This document shows positions 1 through 7,780 of a stretch of DNA of 64,000 nt, one piece after another. The notes beneath the pieces are model-generated. The model ran no database searches. It saw only the letters and a list, made by a program, of their open reading frames with translations, and was not told where the DNA came from. The DNA lies in assembly GCA_937927975.1 (NCBI GenBank), contig CALEZT010000009.1:1-64000 (forward strand), written 5' to 3'. Numbering within the stretch: the first letter of the stretch is position 1; each line of letters starts with the position of its first letter. The stretch comes from an uncultured Phycisphaerales bacterium (GTDB taxonomy: Bacteria; Planctomycetota; Phycisphaerae; Sedimentisphaerales; Anaerobacaceae). Both the position numbers and the translations under genes were made by a program.

Positions 1-1321
1 CCTGGACCTGCTCGGATGGGTACTTCGTTAACAGCAGCAGGACCTGGATGTACCGCAACGTGCCATCCTGCGGGTAACGGTACTCCAGTTCCTTCCGCAT
101 CCAGGCGAACGACTCGCCCCAGGGCTGGCCCTTGAAGGGACGGGCGTTGTCCAGGCTCCCCGGCTTGCGTTCCAGGAGCTTCAGATAGTGACGCGGGTCC
201 AGGATGAACTGCCCGGCTGTGTAGCAGCGGGGGTGAACCGCCACCTCCTGATGGTCGCACAGGATGCGGACCCGGTCCACGAAGATCTCGATCATACAGG
301 GATGATACGCCCATTCCACCGGCACCGAGTACCGCACGTTGTCGGCACGGACCAGGGCGTGACTATCCACGAACGTACACCGGCGACAACAGGCCGCGAA
401 GCGTTCCGACTGCAGGGCCAGCAGGCAGGGCTTCTCCTCCGCGAACAGCTCTCCCACCGTCTTACCCCCATGAACTTCCGGACCCGGACGGCCCAGGTCA
501 TTCTGGCAGTCGTCGAAGAGCTTGCCGGCCAACTGGGCCAGGCTGTCCACTTCGGGCACGGGCGACAGGTACCTCCGCTCACTGCGTTTGCAGGCGTTTT
601 CCACGTCGCCCTTCTCGTTGCCCTTGGCGACGTTGCAGAACCGCGTCTCAAACAAATACCATGCCCGCAATTCCAGAAACCGCTTCGTGAGACGGCGGTT
701 CTGGCCCTTGCCCACGTAGATCACCGCGCACTTGAGGTTGTCGTAGGCGATCCGTCTCGGCACCCCACCGAAGTACTCGAACGCCCGCACGTGACCATCC
801 AGGAACGACGCCAGATCGGCCTTCTCATACGGATACACAAAGATCGCCTTCGAGTAGCACAGCCGCATGACGAAGAACTGGCACTTCCGCTCGACACCAT
901 TGTCCAAGATCCAGCCCTCATGCCAGTCCACCTGGGCCTCTTCCCCTGGCTCAAACTCCAAGGGCATGAAGACCTCCTTCTGCCGATGGGCCGCCTCTTT
1001 GACATAGCGTTGCACGGTCCCGTAATGTCCCGTGAAACCATACTCGTCCCGCAACCGTTCATAGATCCGCTGCGCCGTCTGACGCTGTTTGACCGGGGCT
1101 TTGGTGTTCTGTTCCAGCCACGCGTCGATGATCCCCTTGACCGGATCGAGCACCGGATGAGCCCGAGGCTCGATCTGCCGATACCCCGGAGGAACCCGAT
1201 ACGCTAACGCCTTCGCGATCGTCTTGCGAGAATGCCCCAGCGCCTTGGCTGTGTCCCGCTGACTGAGGCCCTCGATCAATACCTTACGCCGAATCAATTC
1301 ATAATGCTCCACCGCCAACAT
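1..1321 (-). CDS. istA: IS21-family transposase IstA (C-terminus off window)
   Basis: Reading the minus strand from an ATG at 1321 gives 440 uninterrupted codons that run off the window edge. The protein begins MLAVEHYELIRRKVL and has an N-terminal helix-turn-helix (about residues 15-35, LSQRDTAKALGHSRKTI). An integrase-type catalytic core follows, with its acidic residues visible as VDWHEG, then RIAYDNLK, then GDVENACKR, that is D, D and E in order. After the core comes the basic beta-barrel region usual for IstA. IstA cuts and joins the ends of the IS with help from the ATPase IstB, which should lie beyond base 1. No frameshift is seen, so the enzyme may be intact; usual family length is about 500 residues. 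Confidence 0.9.
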   Translation of the reverse strand, partial: MLAVEHYELIRRKVLIEGLSQRDTAKALGHSRKTIAKALAYRVPPGYRQIEPRAHPVLDPVKGIIDAWLEQNTKAPVKQRQTAQRIYERLRDEYGFTGHYGTVQRYVKEAAHRQKEVFMPLEFEPGEEAQVDWHEGWILDNGVERKCQFFVMRLCYSKAIFVYPYEKADLASFLDGHVRAFEYFGGVPRRIAYDNLKCAVIYVGKGQNRRLTKRFLELRAWYLFETRFCNVAKGNEKGDVENACKRSERRYLSPVPEVDSLAQLAGKLFDDCQNDLGRPGPEVHGGKTVGELFAEEKPCLLALQSERFAACCRRCTFVDSHALVRADNVRYSVPVEWAYHPCMIEIFVDRVRILCDHQEVAVHPRCYTAGQFILDPRHYLKLLERKPGSLDNARPFKGQPWGESFAWMRKELEYRYPQDGTLRYIQVLLLLTKYPSEQVQ

Positions 1322-1440
1322 CCCTTCTGACCCCTGGCATCTGGAACCATCTCCAGACACCACATCTCGGTCAAATGCGGTGGTCCCCTTTTCGGCGCTT
1401 TTCCCCCTCTATAACTCCCCCTCTCCTGGCCCCCTTTCTG
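1..1440 (-). mobile_element. IS21-family insertion sequence, one end (partial)
   Basis: The istA-type transposase gene and the roughly 120 bases upstream of it form one end of an IS21-family element; the rest, including the expected istB, lies beyond the window start. Upstream of the transposase start the strand is unusually rich in G-runs (several GGGG or GGGGG boxes between about 1375 and 1435, read on the minus strand), which may be the multiple terminal binding repeats typical of IS21 ends. The outer boundary is placed near 1440 because the reading frame of the neighbouring helicase resumes conserved sequence there. The exact terminal base and the target duplication cannot be fixed without the other end. 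Confidence 0.75.
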
Positions 1441-2673
1441 ATGCTTTTTTCCATAATCGATGAAGCAAGCCAGTGCGATATAGCTTCTGCCCTCCCATTG
1501 TTATTTAGAGCCCGTCGTGTGGCAGTAATCGGCGACCCGATGCAGCTGCGCCATATCAGCACACTCTCAAAACCACAAGACCAGCAGTTGCTGAGCAAAC
1601 ACGGGCTGGTGGATGAGTGCCCAGGATGGGCGTATTCCCATCGCTCGCTATTCGATCTTGCCAGCAGCCTTTGCCGCAGCGAAGATATCGTGGCTCTACG
1701 CGACCATCACCGCTCGCACGCCGATATTATAGAGTTCACGAATGAAGTATTCTACGACGGCCGTCTTAGGGTGGCGACCAGCTATGACCGCTTGAAACGC
1801 CCCCGCTTAGATGAGCCGGCGGTCCGGTGGGTTCATGTTCAAGGAAGAGCTGTGCGCCCGGGAACAGGCGGAGCCGTCAACGACGAGGAGGCGCGCGGAG
1901 TTGTCAGTGAGATCGAACGTTTAGTTCGCCAAGGCTACCGCGGCAGCATTGGTGTGGTCAGCCCATTTAGAGCCCAGGCGAACCGTATCCGAGATCTGGT
2001 CAATCAGCACGACGGCTTGAGCACGCGAGTGGCCGAGCTGGACTTCCTGTCAGACACTGTCCATAAGTTCCAGGGAGACGAACGCGATCTGATGATTTTC
2101 TCGCCGGTAGTGTCGGCTGGCATAGCGGACAGTGCCCTCGCCTTCCTGAGAAACAACTCGAACTTGTTCAATGTAGCCATCACTCGAGCACGGGCCGCCC
2201 TGGTGGTTGTGGGTGACCGTACGGCGGCGATGAACTGTAGCGTAGACTACTTATCGAGGTTCGCTTCTTACGTTGACCGAGTTGGCCGTAGCCACCAACC
2301 AGTGGAGACAGAGGAACATGCGGATCGCGGCCCGGCGTACCCCGCTGTGGCGCGGCCGGAACTGGTCTCAGAATGGGAGCGGCTCTTCTACAAAGCTGTC
2401 TATGCGGCAGGCATTCGGCCAATCCCGCAGTATCCGGTGGAGAAGTATTTGCTGGACTTCGCAGTTGTGAGTGGCCCCAGGCGATTGAACATCGAGATCG
2501 ACGGCGAGCGATACCACCGCAACTGGAACGGCGAGCTGTGCCGCAGGGATCAGATCAGGAATCAGCGCCTCATGGAACTTGGCTGGGACGTCATGCGGTT
2601 CTGGGTTTACCAGGTGCGAGATGACCTGGATAGTTGTGTGTCGAGAGTCATGGAATGGGTTACGGGGCGATAG
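1441..2673 (+). pseudogene. SF1 (Dna2/UPF1-like) helicase with C-terminal DUF559/Vsr-like nuclease, 5' half missing
   Basis: The frame begins abruptly at helicase motif II (IDEASQ, Walker B) and continues through IGDPMQL, a Q-rich linker, HKFQGDE and the motif VI stretch NVAITRARAALVVVGD. The Walker A half of the helicase is absent. The C-terminal ~95 residues form a PD-(D/E)XK-type nuclease of the DUF559/Vsr group, with LDFAVV and NIEIDGERYH as the likely metal and catalytic residues. COG1112-type helicases with such a tail include DUF4011-helicase-Vsr defence proteins, so an antiviral role for the intact gene is plausible. An open frame extends back to 1375, but those residues come from the IS end. 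The sequence reads as a gene broken by IS insertion, with the 5' part perhaps on the far side of the IS. Confidence 0.8.
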
Positions 2674-2683
2674 GTGCACGGCG

Positions 2684-3142
2684 ATGTATGTAGACGATCT
2701 ATTGCTGGGCGAGAGCCTGCTGAAAAAGACTGCGGCGGGCAACCTGTTCATGGTCTTCGGCGAGCCGGACGTGGCGATTCGCAAGGTCAAGGGCGCCAAG
2801 ATCGTGGTCGAGATCAAGGGCGTGGACGTGTGCGGCCCGACGACCGGTGCGATTCGCTCGTCGAGCACGGAGGACATCGCCTGGTGGTTCATCGACACGA
2901 ACTACCACGCCGAGAGCTTCTTCGTCCACCGCGCCTACTTCACCGGGGCCGAGGAGCCCTACGACAAACTCAAGCGAGCCCTGCGTGCGGAGATCGACGA
3001 AGCCGCCTGGAGCGAACTCTACAGCACCACCAGCCGCCCCTTCGATCCGCCCAAAGGCAAGGAAGGCAAGCCCGGCAAGATCGCGGTGAAGGTCATCAAC
3101 CACTACGGCGACGAAGTGCTGAAAGTATTCAGCGTCAAGTAG
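2684..3142 (+). CDS. Stand-alone protein resembling the C-terminal domain of adenine-specific (type III Mod-like) DNA methyltransferases
   Basis: This 152-residue protein starts 10 bases after the helicase remnant. Stretches such as AAGNLFMVFGEPD, IKGVDV, WFIDT, ESFFVRAYF-like and KVINHYGDEV match, from memory, the extreme C-terminal part of site-specific DNA methyltransferases linked to type III restriction systems. No DPPY or FxGxG methyltransferase motifs are present here. It is therefore either the surviving tail of a deleted mod gene or a domain that now stands alone. An in-frame start at 2579 would overlap the helicase frame, so the ATG at 2684 is preferred. Its position beside the broken helicase-nuclease suggests the wreck of a defence island. 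The family assignment needs a profile search. Confidence 0.5.
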   Translation: MYVDDLLLGESLLKKTAAGNLFMVFGEPDVAIRKVKGAKIVVEIKGVDVCGPTTGAIRSSSTEDIAWWFIDTNYHAESFFVHRAYFTGAEEPYDKLKRALRAEIDEAAWSELYSTTSRPFDPPKGKEGKPGKIAVKVINHYGDEVLKVFSVK

Positions 3143-3203
3143 CCGAGCTAATGGCCTGCGGTCCTTCTTCCGGCGTGTGAGAATCGCTTTGTGGCCGGTG
3201 CGG

Positions 3204-3262
3204 CGGGACGCCGCGTGGAAGCGTGGGTGCGTAGAAGCGTGGAAGCGTTGGAGGAAGCTGAA
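3204..3262 (+). repeat. Degenerate GAAGCGTGG repeat cluster, left of HNH gene
   Basis: Imperfect tandem units built on GCGTGGAAGCGTG and GCGTAGAAGCGTGGAAGCG are packed into about 60 bases. A second cluster with the same core occurs at 4651-4705, on the other side of the HNH gene. Confidence 0.6.
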
Positions 3263-3582
3263 AGAGCCCGGACGCTTCTTCCAGAACGCATCCATGCATC
3301 CACCATCCCTCATCCTCTGTGGGCTCTGTGCCCTCTGTGGCAGAAATCCTGATCCGTGCTCCGAAATTAGCGTTCATCAGCGTTTATCTGCGGTTGCTTG
3401 AAGCCGTGACTTGTGACTCGTGGCCCGTGGCTCGCGAAGATAACGCCTTACGGCGTCACTACGAACCACAACGCGGGGCAGGCGAAGCGAGGAAACTGTG
3501 CGAGTTTCGACGGACGTGCGTTAGTCCCTGCGCCGCAAAGGTTGACGGATAACAAAATCTGACGATGTTATTTGCATTTATC

Positions 3583-3611
3583 TTGACACACTTCTATGAC
3601 TGTTATACCAT
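3583..3611 (+). promoter_or_regulatory. Sigma70-like promoter of the HNH-AP2 gene
   Basis: A perfect TTGACA lies at 3583-3588. The -10 element is either TATACC at 3604-3609 (15-base spacing) or TACCAT at 3606-3611 (17-base spacing). The surrounding 60 bases are markedly AT-richer than the neighbouring genes. Predicted transcription would give a leader of about 100 bases before the ATG at 3717. Confidence 0.55.
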
Positions 3612-3716
3612 AGATACGTAGCCGCATAGCGATGCGGCGGTCCCGGCGATGGGCCGGGACCGAGGATCAGGCCGGGGACGCATCATCATTCGTCCCCCTG
3701 TGGAGAGGAGAACGCC

Positions 3717-4643
3717 ATGAGAGCGAAAAAGAAGCGGGTGGAGGCCAGTCAGAACTCGCGCACGCGAAGGCAGGCCGTTTCAGGCCGGGGCAAAGCGAAA
3801 TGCAGGAAGACCCCTCCGACCGCACTCAAAGCCGCCAGACGCCGCCTCGCCCTGCCGCCGCCGGACAGCGAGATCTGGCCCGAGGAGTATCGCGGCGCGA
3901 ACTGGAAGCCGATCTATGCGCTGCTGTTCGCGGGCAAGTGCCAGGTCTGCGCCCATTCCTGCCCCCTGCCGCGGTCGCGCCGGCTGCGGGACAAATGGAC
4001 CGGGCAGACCCGGCTTGTGCAGTGCACGAACCATCCGAACTACCCCGGCGAGATCGTGGAGGTCTTGCCGACCGACACGTGCCGGAACTTCAAGCTCCGC
4101 TGGTGGCCCCGGCGTAAGGCCCAAGCGGAGAAGGCCCCCCGCCCGCCGTCGGTCAGCAAGCGCGGGCCCCAGGGCCGGGAGATCCGCCTGGCCAACGGCA
4201 TGTTCGCCCTCGTCGATGCCTCCGACTGCGAGAGGCTCAGCCAGCACCGCTGGTACGCGACCCGGCGGGGCCGCAACCTCTACGCGGTCACGTGCGTGCG
4301 GGGGCGGACCGTCTACATGCACCGCATGATCATGAAGCCGCGTCGGGGCTACATCGTGCACCATCACGACCACAACGGCCTGAACAACCAGCGTTACAAC
4401 CTGCGGGTGTGCACGCAACGGCAACACCAGGCCAGCCGCGGGCCCGACGGCGGGGCCTCGCGTTTCGTCGGCGTCTACCGGCACCGCGACAAATGGTTCG
4501 CGAGGATCCGCTGCCACGGGAAGGCGTACTACCTCGGGACCTTCGACGACGAAGTCGCAGCGGCCAAGGCCCGCGACCGCAAGGCCTACGAACTCCACGG
4601 CCCGTTCGCCTACCTCAACTTCCCGGAGGACTACGGGCTCTGA
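3717..4643 (+). CDS. HNH endonuclease with C-terminal AP2 DNA-binding domain
   Basis: The 308-residue protein has a basic N-terminus, then a cysteine-rich patch (residues about 75-122, C75-x2-C78, C103, C122) that may bind zinc. An HNH nuclease core follows at about 200-240 (YMHRMIM ... HHHDHNGLNNQRYNLR) and an AP2/ERF DNA-binding domain at 247-303 (SRFVGVYRHRDKWFARI ... YLGTFDDEVAAAKARD). HNH-AP2 proteins are typical homing or phage-type endonucleases. A purine-rich Shine-Dalgarno stretch (GGAGAGGAGAACGCC) precedes the ATG. The gene is a single-gene insertion between the decayed defence region and the greA operon and is flanked by related short repeats, so recent mobility is plausible. Confidence 0.85.
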   Translation: MRAKKKRVEASQNSRTRRQAVSGRGKAKCRKTPPTALKAARRRLALPPPDSEIWPEEYRGANWKPIYALLFAGKCQVCAHSCPLPRSRRLRDKWTGQTRLVQCTNHPNYPGEIVEVLPTDTCRNFKLRWWPRRKAQAEKAPRPPSVSKRGPQGREIRLANGMFALVDASDCERLSQHRWYATRRGRNLYAVTCVRGRTVYMHRMIMKPRRGYIVHHHDHNGLNNQRYNLRVCTQRQHQASRGPDGGASRFVGVYRHRDKWFARIRCHGKAYYLGTFDDEVAAAKARDRKAYELHGPFAYLNFPEDYGL

Positions 4644-4650
4644 GCGGCCG

Positions 4651-4705
4651 GCGGGAGCGTGGAAGCGTGCCAGCGTAGAAACGTGGAAGCGTAGATGCGT
4701 GAAGC
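4651..4705 (+). repeat. Degenerate GAAGCGTGG repeat cluster, right of HNH gene
   Basis: Units such as GAGCGTGGAAGCGTGCCAGC, GTAGAAACGTGGAAGCGTAG and ATGCGTGAAGC follow the HNH stop codon directly. They share the GTGGAAGCGT core with the cluster at 3204-3262. Confidence 0.6.
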
Positions 4706-4818
4706 CGCATGGTCGGACAGCACCGGCGTGGATAGGCTGCCCGAATGGCTTACGAGAAACACGGAGAGATCAGTTTGGCCGTGCCACCCAGAAGATCAAG
4801 CGTATTCAGCAAGCCGCG

Positions 4819-6849
4819 TCACGGTTCGGCCGCCGGGGGCAGGCATTCACGCACCGCGCCGCCGAGGAGGTGCGGGAGGGTTTCTTCGAGTTCCATGGGC
4901 TCGGTCAGATCGCGGGCGATTTCCGTGAGGAAGCGGCTGGGCTTCATCATGATCAGGCTGCCGCCGCGGTTGCGGTAGACTTGCGGGACGACCAGGTACA
5001 CCTCGTCGCGGGCGCGCGTGACCGCGACGTGGAAGACGCGTCGTTCCTCTTCGAGGTCCTCGGGGTGATTCATGGCCATGTCGGTCGGGAACCGGCCGTC
5101 GGCCAGCCAGGGGATGAAGACGATCGGCCACTCCAGGCCCTTGGCCTGATGGACGGTGCTCAGGATCACGAACTCCTGCTCGACCGGGCCCTCGACGCAG
5201 GTTTCGCCCGAGAACTCGCCCGCCAGGCAGACGTCCGCGAGGAAGGACTCGACGTTCTTGTACTGGCCCGCGAAGTTGGCCAGGGCCTTGATGTCCTCGC
5301 GGCGCATCGCGGCGTTGTCGTAGTGCGAGACCATGTAGTCGTCGTAGAAGCGCTTGTTCGCCAGGTCGATGATCTCCGCGGGCGAATCGATCTCGCGAGA
5401 CTCCTTGAGCAGGTTGACGAACTCCTTGAAGAACGGCTGCGCGCTGGTCGGCAGGAGGCTGGCGGTCTCGATGCCAAGGACCTCGTTGAAGGGGTCCGCG
5501 GCGCTGCTGATGTGCTGCCAGACGCGTCGCGAGATCGCGCTGCCCACGCGGGGCAGCATCTTGAGCAGCCGCAGCCAGGCCAGCTCGTCGTGCGGGTTCT
5601 GCGTGACGCGGAGGTAGCACAGAACGTCCTTCATGTGCGCCTGCTCGAAGAACCGCAGGCCGCCGCGGATGTGGAACGGGATGTTGCGGCGCTGGAATTC
5701 GAGCTGGATCTCCAGCGAGTGCCAGTGGCTGCGGTAGAGGACCGCGATGTCGTTGAGCGTGCGGCCCTGGTCCAGGAGGTGCAGCACGTACTCCGCGATG
5801 AACCGCGACTGCGTGAAGTGGTCCTGGCAGGCGACGATCGCGGGCTTGAGACCCGGGGAGCGGATCGCCTTGAGGTTCTTCGGCAACCGACGGCTGTTCT
5901 GCGCGATGCTGGCGTTGGCCAGCGTCAGGATCTCCGGCACGGACCGGTAGTTCGTCTCGAGCTTGTACTCCCTCGCCTCGGGATAGCGCTGGCGGAACGT
6001 GATGATGTTCTCGAAATTCGCCCCGCGGAAGCTGTAGATCGACTGCGAGTCGTCGCCGACGACGGTGAGATTGCGGTGCTTGGAGGCCAGCAGATCGACG
6101 ATCATGCCCTGGATCGCGTTGGTGTCCTGGTACTCGTCGACGAGGACGTGCAGGAACTGCCCGGCCAGCATTTCGCGGACGTCCGCGTGCTCCATCATCA
6201 GCCGTAGCCACGCGCTGAGCAGATCGTCGAAATCCAGAAGCTGTCTGGCCTGCTTTTTCTCCGTGTACAGCACGAGCACCTTCTCGATCCCCTCCTGCTC
6301 CTTGATGAACATGGGGAATCGCTTGCTGATGACCGCCTGCAGCGGTTCGAGCGTGTTCTGGAGGAAGCTCGAAATCGCGGCCAGGACGTTCTTCTGCGGA
6401 AACCGCCGCTCTTTGGTGTCGACGCCGGCTTCCTCGACGCATGTCGCCAGGAGATCCTTGGCGTCCTCCCGGTCGAGGATCGTGAAGTCGGGCGAAATCC
6501 CCAGACGCTTTCCGTGGATTCGCAGGATGCGGTTGGCGATGTGGTGGAAGGTGCCGCCCCAGATGTCCTTGGTCTTCTGCTTGACCAGCAGTTCGGCGCG
6601 GTTGAGCATCTCGCGGGCCGCCCGGTTCGTGAAGGTGACCAGCATGATCCGGCCGGGATCGACGCCGTGATGGACCAGCCAGGCCAGCCGATAAGTCAGG
6701 GCGCGGGTCTTGCCGCTTCCGGCCCCGGCGACGACGAGCATCGGACCGCCCGGCGCGGTCGCCACCGCCAACTGCTCCGGGTTCAGGTCCGCCCCGAAAT
6801 CGATATCCCCCGCCGCGGTTCGCGACTGGAGCGTGAATTTTCGTGCCAT
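4819..6849 (-). CDS. UvrD/Rep/PcrA-family ATP-dependent DNA helicase
   Basis: A 676-residue superfamily 1A 3'-5' helicase. Visible motifs are the Q-motif region LNPEQLAVA (22-30), Walker A AGAGSGKT (41-48), Ia VTFTNRAAREM, Walker B VDEYQD (237-242), III GDDSQSIYSFRGA (265-277), IV ETNYRS, V STVHQAKGLEW and VI EERRVFHVAVTRARD. It would unwind DNA in repair or replication restart; which paralogue (uvrD, pcrA or rep) cannot be told from sequence alone, so no symbol is given. It starts 11 bases after the greA stop codon, so the two genes are probably cotranscribed. The C-terminal tail is short and lacks the UvrD-type RNAP-binding Tudor domain as far as I can see. Confidence 0.93.
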   Translation of the reverse strand: MARKFTLQSRTAAGDIDFGADLNPEQLAVATAPGGPMLVVAGAGSGKTRALTYRLAWLVHHGVDPGRIMLVTFTNRAAREMLNRAELLVKQKTKDIWGGTFHHIANRILRIHGKRLGISPDFTILDREDAKDLLATCVEEAGVDTKERRFPQKNVLAAISSFLQNTLEPLQAVISKRFPMFIKEQEGIEKVLVLYTEKKQARQLLDFDDLLSAWLRLMMEHADVREMLAGQFLHVLVDEYQDTNAIQGMIVDLLASKHRNLTVVGDDSQSIYSFRGANFENIITFRQRYPEAREYKLETNYRSVPEILTLANASIAQNSRRLPKNLKAIRSPGLKPAIVACQDHFTQSRFIAEYVLHLLDQGRTLNDIAVLYRSHWHSLEIQLEFQRRNIPFHIRGGLRFFEQAHMKDVLCYLRVTQNPHDELAWLRLLKMLPRVGSAISRRVWQHISSAADPFNEVLGIETASLLPTSAQPFFKEFVNLLKESREIDSPAEIIDLANKRFYDDYMVSHYDNAAMRREDIKALANFAGQYKNVESFLADVCLAGEFSGETCVEGPVEQEFVILSTVHQAKGLEWPIVFIPWLADGRFPTDMAMNHPEDLEEERRVFHVAVTRARDEVYLVVPQVYRNRGGSLIMMKPSRFLTEIARDLTEPMELEETLPHLLGGAVRECLPPAAEP

Positions 6850-6860
6850 AGCGCTCAGGC

Positions 6861-7346
6861 TTACGGAACGTCCGTGCCCTTGATCTCGACCACCTCGAAA
6901 TTCCTGTCGCCGCGCGGAATACTCACCGTCACCTTGTCCCCCACCACATGCCCGAGGATGGCGCTGCCGATGGGCGACTGGACGGAGATGCTCCCGTTGT
7001 CGGAGTCCGCTTCATCGGGCCCCAACAACTGGTAGGTCACCTTCTGATTCCTGTCCAGATCCAGCAAGGTCACAATCGTGCCGAACGCGGCGTGGTCGGT
7101 ATCCGCTTTCGTACAATCGACGATGTCCGAGCGGCTCATCATGCCTTTCAGTTCCCGGATGCGACCGACGATGAAGCCCTGCTGCTCCCGGCCGCTGATG
7201 TATTCGCCGTTTTCCTTCAGGTCCCCCATCTCGCGGGCCTCCGCGACCCGCTGCATCACCGCCGGCAGTTCCGTCTTTTCCAGCCGCTCCAGTTCTTCCT
7301 TCAGTCTGCTGTAACCTGTCTGTGAGATCGGTACAGGGTCAATCAT
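6861..7346 (-). CDS. greA: Transcription elongation factor GreA
   Basis: A 161-residue protein of standard GreA length. The N-terminal antiparallel coiled coil (about 1-80) carries the acidic tip in AREMGDLKENGEY, whose D and E residues reach the RNA polymerase active site to stimulate cleavage of backtracked RNA. The C-terminal FKBP-like domain includes SPIGSAILGHVVGDKVTVSIPRG. The start ATG at 7346 is followed by MIDPVPISQTGYSRLKEELERL, typical for the family apart from a short N-terminal extension. The gene is upstream of and very close to the UvrD-like helicase. Pairing of a backtracking-rescue factor with a helicase may reflect transcription-repair coupling, which is inference only. Confidence 0.95.
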   Translation of the reverse strand: MIDPVPISQTGYSRLKEELERLEKTELPAVMQRVAEAREMGDLKENGEYISGREQQGFIVGRIRELKGMMSRSDIVDCTKADTDHAAFGTIVTLLDLDRNQKVTYQLLGPDEADSDNGSISVQSPIGSAILGHVVGDKVTVSIPRGDRNFEVVEIKGTDVP

Positions 7347-7780
7347 CGCGATCTGTCTCCACGTAACCTAATGCCCATTCTTCATCCTATGTCCCATCAT
7401 GCGTGTGCTCGCACCACCCTGTGAGCGGCGTCCAACGGAAGTTCACACGCGGTAGCGTTGATCATGTCGGCAGACCACCATACCACAACCGCCGGGAAAA
7501 GTCATCCCCCATTGAACCACCTATTCCTGAGATCGGACTTTCGACAGCGTGGGCCGCGACCGCATTTCTGCGGGATCTGCACCCAGACTTGGAGCCGGGT
7601 CTGCCCCAGGGACTCGATCTTGCGAACCGAGGACGCCTTCTGTAGAATGCAGGGATGAGCCTGGCCACAATGGAGCATTGCCGCCCGCGAAGGATGAGCC
7701 ATCTTGGCTTCAGGTCGGGAAAGGACTCGGGATAGCGGTGTCGAGTTTCCGCCGCCGGGGAATGACAGGGTCGAGGTCTT
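7347..7780. other. Gene-free divergent intergenic region
   Basis: This 434-base gap separates divergently read greA and the FAD oxidoreductase gene. Frames on both strands are open only because of GC content and show no protein-like composition. The only structured element I can support is the promoter at 7620-7648. Confidence 0.6.
7620..7648 (+). promoter_or_regulatory. Sigma70-like promoter of the FAD oxidoreductase/GT-C operon
   Basis: TTGCGA at 7620-7625 and TAGAAT at 7643-7648 are separated by exactly 17 bases. The predicted leader is about 125 bases long. Confidence 0.5.

Larger units (their letters stand above)
3143..3716. other. Gene-free stretch with degenerate text-like repeats and one promoter
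   Basis: No convincing gene is seen on either strand in this 574-base gap. It holds runs of short imperfect repeats: GTGGAAGCGTGGGTGCGTAG at about 3218, CTCTGTG-type triplets near 3318-3342, a GCGTTCATCAGCGTTTATC stretch near 3371, and ACTTGTGACTCGTGGCCCG near 3408. The last 130 bases contain a near-consensus promoter and the leader of the HNH gene. Confidence 0.6.

Noticed and set aside
3204..4705. GAAGCGTGG clusters as a CRISPR array
   Set aside because: Units are short, imperfect and irregularly spaced with no constant-length spacers, and no cas genes are nearby.
4699..6207. A 502-codon frame on the plus strand opposite the UvrD-like helicase
   Set aside because: Its sequence is a Val/Asp/Arg-rich mirror of the helicase with no domain features; the minus-strand frame carries all helicase motifs.
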